NCBI RefSeq assembly: GCF_000159955.1
Contig: NZ_GG695978.1
Location: 1 to 64,000, forward strand
Direction: 5' to 3'
DNA: 64,000 nt
DNA from: Paenibacillus sp. oral taxon 786 str. D14
Lineage (GTDB): Bacteria > Bacillota > Bacilli > Paenibacillales > Paenibacillaceae
Shown here piece by piece: positions 62,440 to 64,000 of this stretch (position 1 is its first letter; each line of letters begins with the position of its first letter). The position numbers and the translations under genes are program-made. Under the pieces are notes generated by a model. That model saw only the letters and a list, made by a program, of their open reading frames with translations, ran no database searches and was not told the DNA's origin.

Positions 62440-62475
62440 TGCCGGGATCCCTGATCGGGGACCCGGCTTTTTTTA
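62440..62475 (+). terminator. Terminator of dapF
   Basis: GCCGGGATCCC pairs with GGGGACCCGGC (one mismatch), followed by TTTTTTT. Confidence 0.9.
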
Positions 62476-62609
62476 CGATAACTGCCAGCGATATTCGGGA
62501 ACGATACCTTATCAATCGGAGCGATTTATGATAAATTAATATGATAATAGTTTGCGCCGGGATTGATTCATACAGCGATATAACATCACGGCAGTCAGGG
62601 GGCAGAAGC

Positions 62610-64000
62610 ATGAAACCGGATTTGCGTACGACTTTGGAGCGCGAAATTATTGTCGGCGACGGGGCCATGGGGACGTATTTGTACCAGTTGGGTTTTCCGG
62701 TCGGCATTTCTTATGAAGAATTTAATTTGCTGCGCCCCGACGTGATCGGCGACATCCATCGCCGTTATCTCGATGCCGGGGCACGGCTGCTGGAAACCAA
62801 TACGTTTTCGGCGAATTACTATAAATTGTCCAAATTCGGACTGGAGGCCAAGGTGGAGGACATCAACCGGGCTGCGGTACGGATCGCCAAGCAAGCGGCG
62901 GGCGAACGTGCGTATGTCGCGGGAGCGGTTGGTTCCATCCGCGGCGGCAAGCGGGCGAACGTCACCGTCCAAGAGCTCGGGAAATACTTCGAGCAGCAAA
63001 TTGCTGCCTTGCTGAGCGAAGGGGTGGATGCGCTGCTGTTCGAGACGTTTTACGACCTTGGGGAAATGCGGATCGCTTTGGGACAAGCCCGCAAGCTGAC
63101 GGATGTTCCGGTCATTTGCCAGTTCGCCGTCGATCAAATCGGACGCACGCTGGACGGATTTACGATTCCGCAGGCGTTTGGAGCGCTGGTTGAAGAAGGG
63201 GCAGACGTGGTTGGCTTCAACTGCCATTCCGGTCCAAAAGGAATCATGGGTGTCATGGACGACGTGGAGGGGCCGCTCAACGTGCCGATGTCCGTTTTCC
63301 CAAATGCAGGTTTGGCGGACTATATCGATGGAGAATATGTATATGGAGCGACTCCCGATTATTTTGGGGAGTGCGCCCGTGCTTTTGCCGATTTGGGGGC
63401 GAGATTGATCGGAGGCTGCTGCGGTACGACGCCGGAGCATATCGCCGCCATGGCCAAGGCCTTGGAAGGGTATGCCGCTCAGCCGCTGGCGAAGGAACGG
63501 AAGCTGCCTGAACCGCATCTATCCGCTAGCGTATCGCTCAACGAGCAGCCGAATGCGGTGCCTGCGGGCTCCAGCGAAACGGGTGCTGTTTCCGGCGGCG
63601 GGGAGAATCGCAAGCTTCCGAGCTTGACCGAGCTCGTGAAAGAGCGGCATACCGTCATCGTTGAGCTGGACCCGCCGCGCGACCTGGATATCGGGAAATT
63701 CATGGAGGGCGCAGCCGCTTTGAAAGAGGCGGGCATCGATGCGCTCACGCTGGCAGATAACTCGCTGGCCGTAACGCGGATGAGCAACATGGCGCTTGGA
63801 CATCTTGTCCAATCTCAGCTCGGCCTGAGACCGCTGGTGCATATCGCCTGCCGGGACCGCAATCTCATCGGCACACAATCGCATATGATGGGCTTCGATG
63901 CGCTGGGCATCGACCACGTGCTCGCTGTGACGGGCGACCCTGCCCGCTTTGGCGATCTGCCGGGAGCGAGTTCTGTGTACGACTTGACGTCGTTTGAAAT
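62610..64000 (+). CDS. yitJ: Bifunctional homocysteine S-methyltransferase / 5,10-methylenetetrahydrofolate reductase, 3' end outside window
   Basis: The frame opens at ATG 62610, behind AGGGGGCAG, and runs off the right edge after about 463 residues. The first part (about 1-290) is a homocysteine S-methyltransferase barrel: VGDGAMGTYLYQLG, ETNTFSANYYKL, FNCHSGP, and the zinc cysteines in IGGCCGTTPEHI. After a Gly/Ser/Pro-rich linker (about 300-340) a second domain begins with TVIVELDPPRDLD, LTLADNS, HIACRDRN and LAVTGDPA, as in MetF. B. subtilis YitJ has this fusion. It would pass methyl groups from folate to homocysteine to make methionine. No S-box riboswitch is visible upstream. Confidence 0.92.
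   Translation, partial: MKPDLRTTLEREIIVGDGAMGTYLYQLGFPVGISYEEFNLLRPDVIGDIHRRYLDAGARLLETNTFSANYYKLSKFGLEAKVEDINRAAVRIAKQAAGERAYVAGAVGSIRGGKRANVTVQELGKYFEQQIAALLSEGVDALLFETFYDLGEMRIALGQARKLTDVPVICQFAVDQIGRTLDGFTIPQAFGALVEEGADVVGFNCHSGPKGIMGVMDDVEGPLNVPMSVFPNAGLADYIDGEYVYGATPDYFGECARAFADLGARLIGGCCGTTPEHIAAMAKALEGYAAQPLAKERKLPEPHLSASVSLNEQPNAVPAGSSETGAVSGGGENRKLPSLTELVKERHTVIVELDPPRDLDIGKFMEGAAALKEAGIDALTLADNSLAVTRMSNMALGHLVQSQLGLRPLVHIACRDRNLIGTQSHMMGFDALGIDHVLAVTGDPARFGDLPGASSVYDLTSFE

Noticed and set aside
62476..62609. Search for an S-box (SAM) riboswitch before the methionine-synthesis fusion gene
   Set aside because: Only about 130 bases are available after the dapF terminator and none of the conserved S-box segments or a terminator stem is visible.
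1..64000. CRISPR arrays, rRNA, tRNA genes, prophage modules
   Set aside because: No regularly spaced direct repeats, rRNA signatures, tRNA cloverleaf with a TTCGA arm, or phage structural genes were seen on either strand.

Overview
The window looks like chromosomal DNA of a Gram-positive spore-former of the Paenibacillaceae (Paenibacillus or a close relative). The evidence is moderately high GC coding sequence, strong AAGGAGG-type ribosome binding sites, frequent GTG/TTG starts, bacillithiol-linked YtxJ, CcpA, YlbF/YlbG, YlaN, a tyrosyl T-box, and gene orders shared with Bacillus subtilis (ytxJ-ccpA-acuC-acuA-acsA-tyrS-rpsD-dgcP and rqcH-yloB). I see no rRNA, tRNA, CRISPR array or prophage.

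Layout. 0-1.7 kb: accessory DNA with a membrane protein cut by the left edge, a small lipoprotein and a decayed IS3-family element. 1.7-6.3 kb: speA, an MFS exporter, a DUF1054 protein and an unknown conserved protein. 6.4-12.3 kb: gnd, aroK-aroA, a CoA-binding protein and ptsI. 12.3-14.8 kb: repeats and low-complexity DNA, a PfpI-type protein, a Cys-rich unknown and ytxJ. 14.9-20.7 kb: ccpA, mtnN, and the acetate block acuC-acuA / acsA, in which acuB is absent. 20.7-30.7 kb: an accessory island bounded by two ~250-bp direct repeats. It holds transposase and gene debris, a complete Liv-type ABC importer, a protein of the L-2-amino-thiazoline-4-carboxylate (ATC) hydrolase family, an N-carbamoyl-L-amino-acid hydrolase and an IclR regulator. 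30.8-39.3 kb: PBP1A with two fibronectin III domains, T-box-tyrS, a broken HIT gene, rpsD with a long leader, and dgcP. 39.4-52.9 kb: lipoprotein, M29 aminopeptidase, a Crh-like HPr protein, ylaN, a Ca2+/H+ antiporter, an Asp23-family protein, ftsW, a YugN-like protein, an M20 amidohydrolase, a CBS protein, an XPB helicase with its partner, ricF and ylbG. 53.4-56.5 kb: an IS1595-like gene behind a LexA-type promoter, a LysR regulator and a PHP phosphoesterase. 56.7-64 kb: rqcH, a Ca2+-ATPase, dapF and a methionine-synthesis fusion enzyme cut by the right edge.

How the genes fit together. The island reads as one pathway: periplasmic-type capture and import, ring opening to an N-carbamoyl amino acid, decarbamoylation, and control by IclR. 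AcuA and AcuC should switch AcsA off and on by lysine acetylation. PtsI, CcpA and a His-less, Ser-retaining HPr paralogue suggest carbon-catabolite control parts.

The most interesting points are the repeat-bounded ATC-type island; a transposase-derived protein with a degenerate catalytic motif and two LexA boxes in its promoter; an EPSP synthase with unusual residues at glyphosate-contact positions; the Crh-like protein; and three families of intergenic repeats built from short direct and inverted units. All assignments are by reading motifs; no database search was run.
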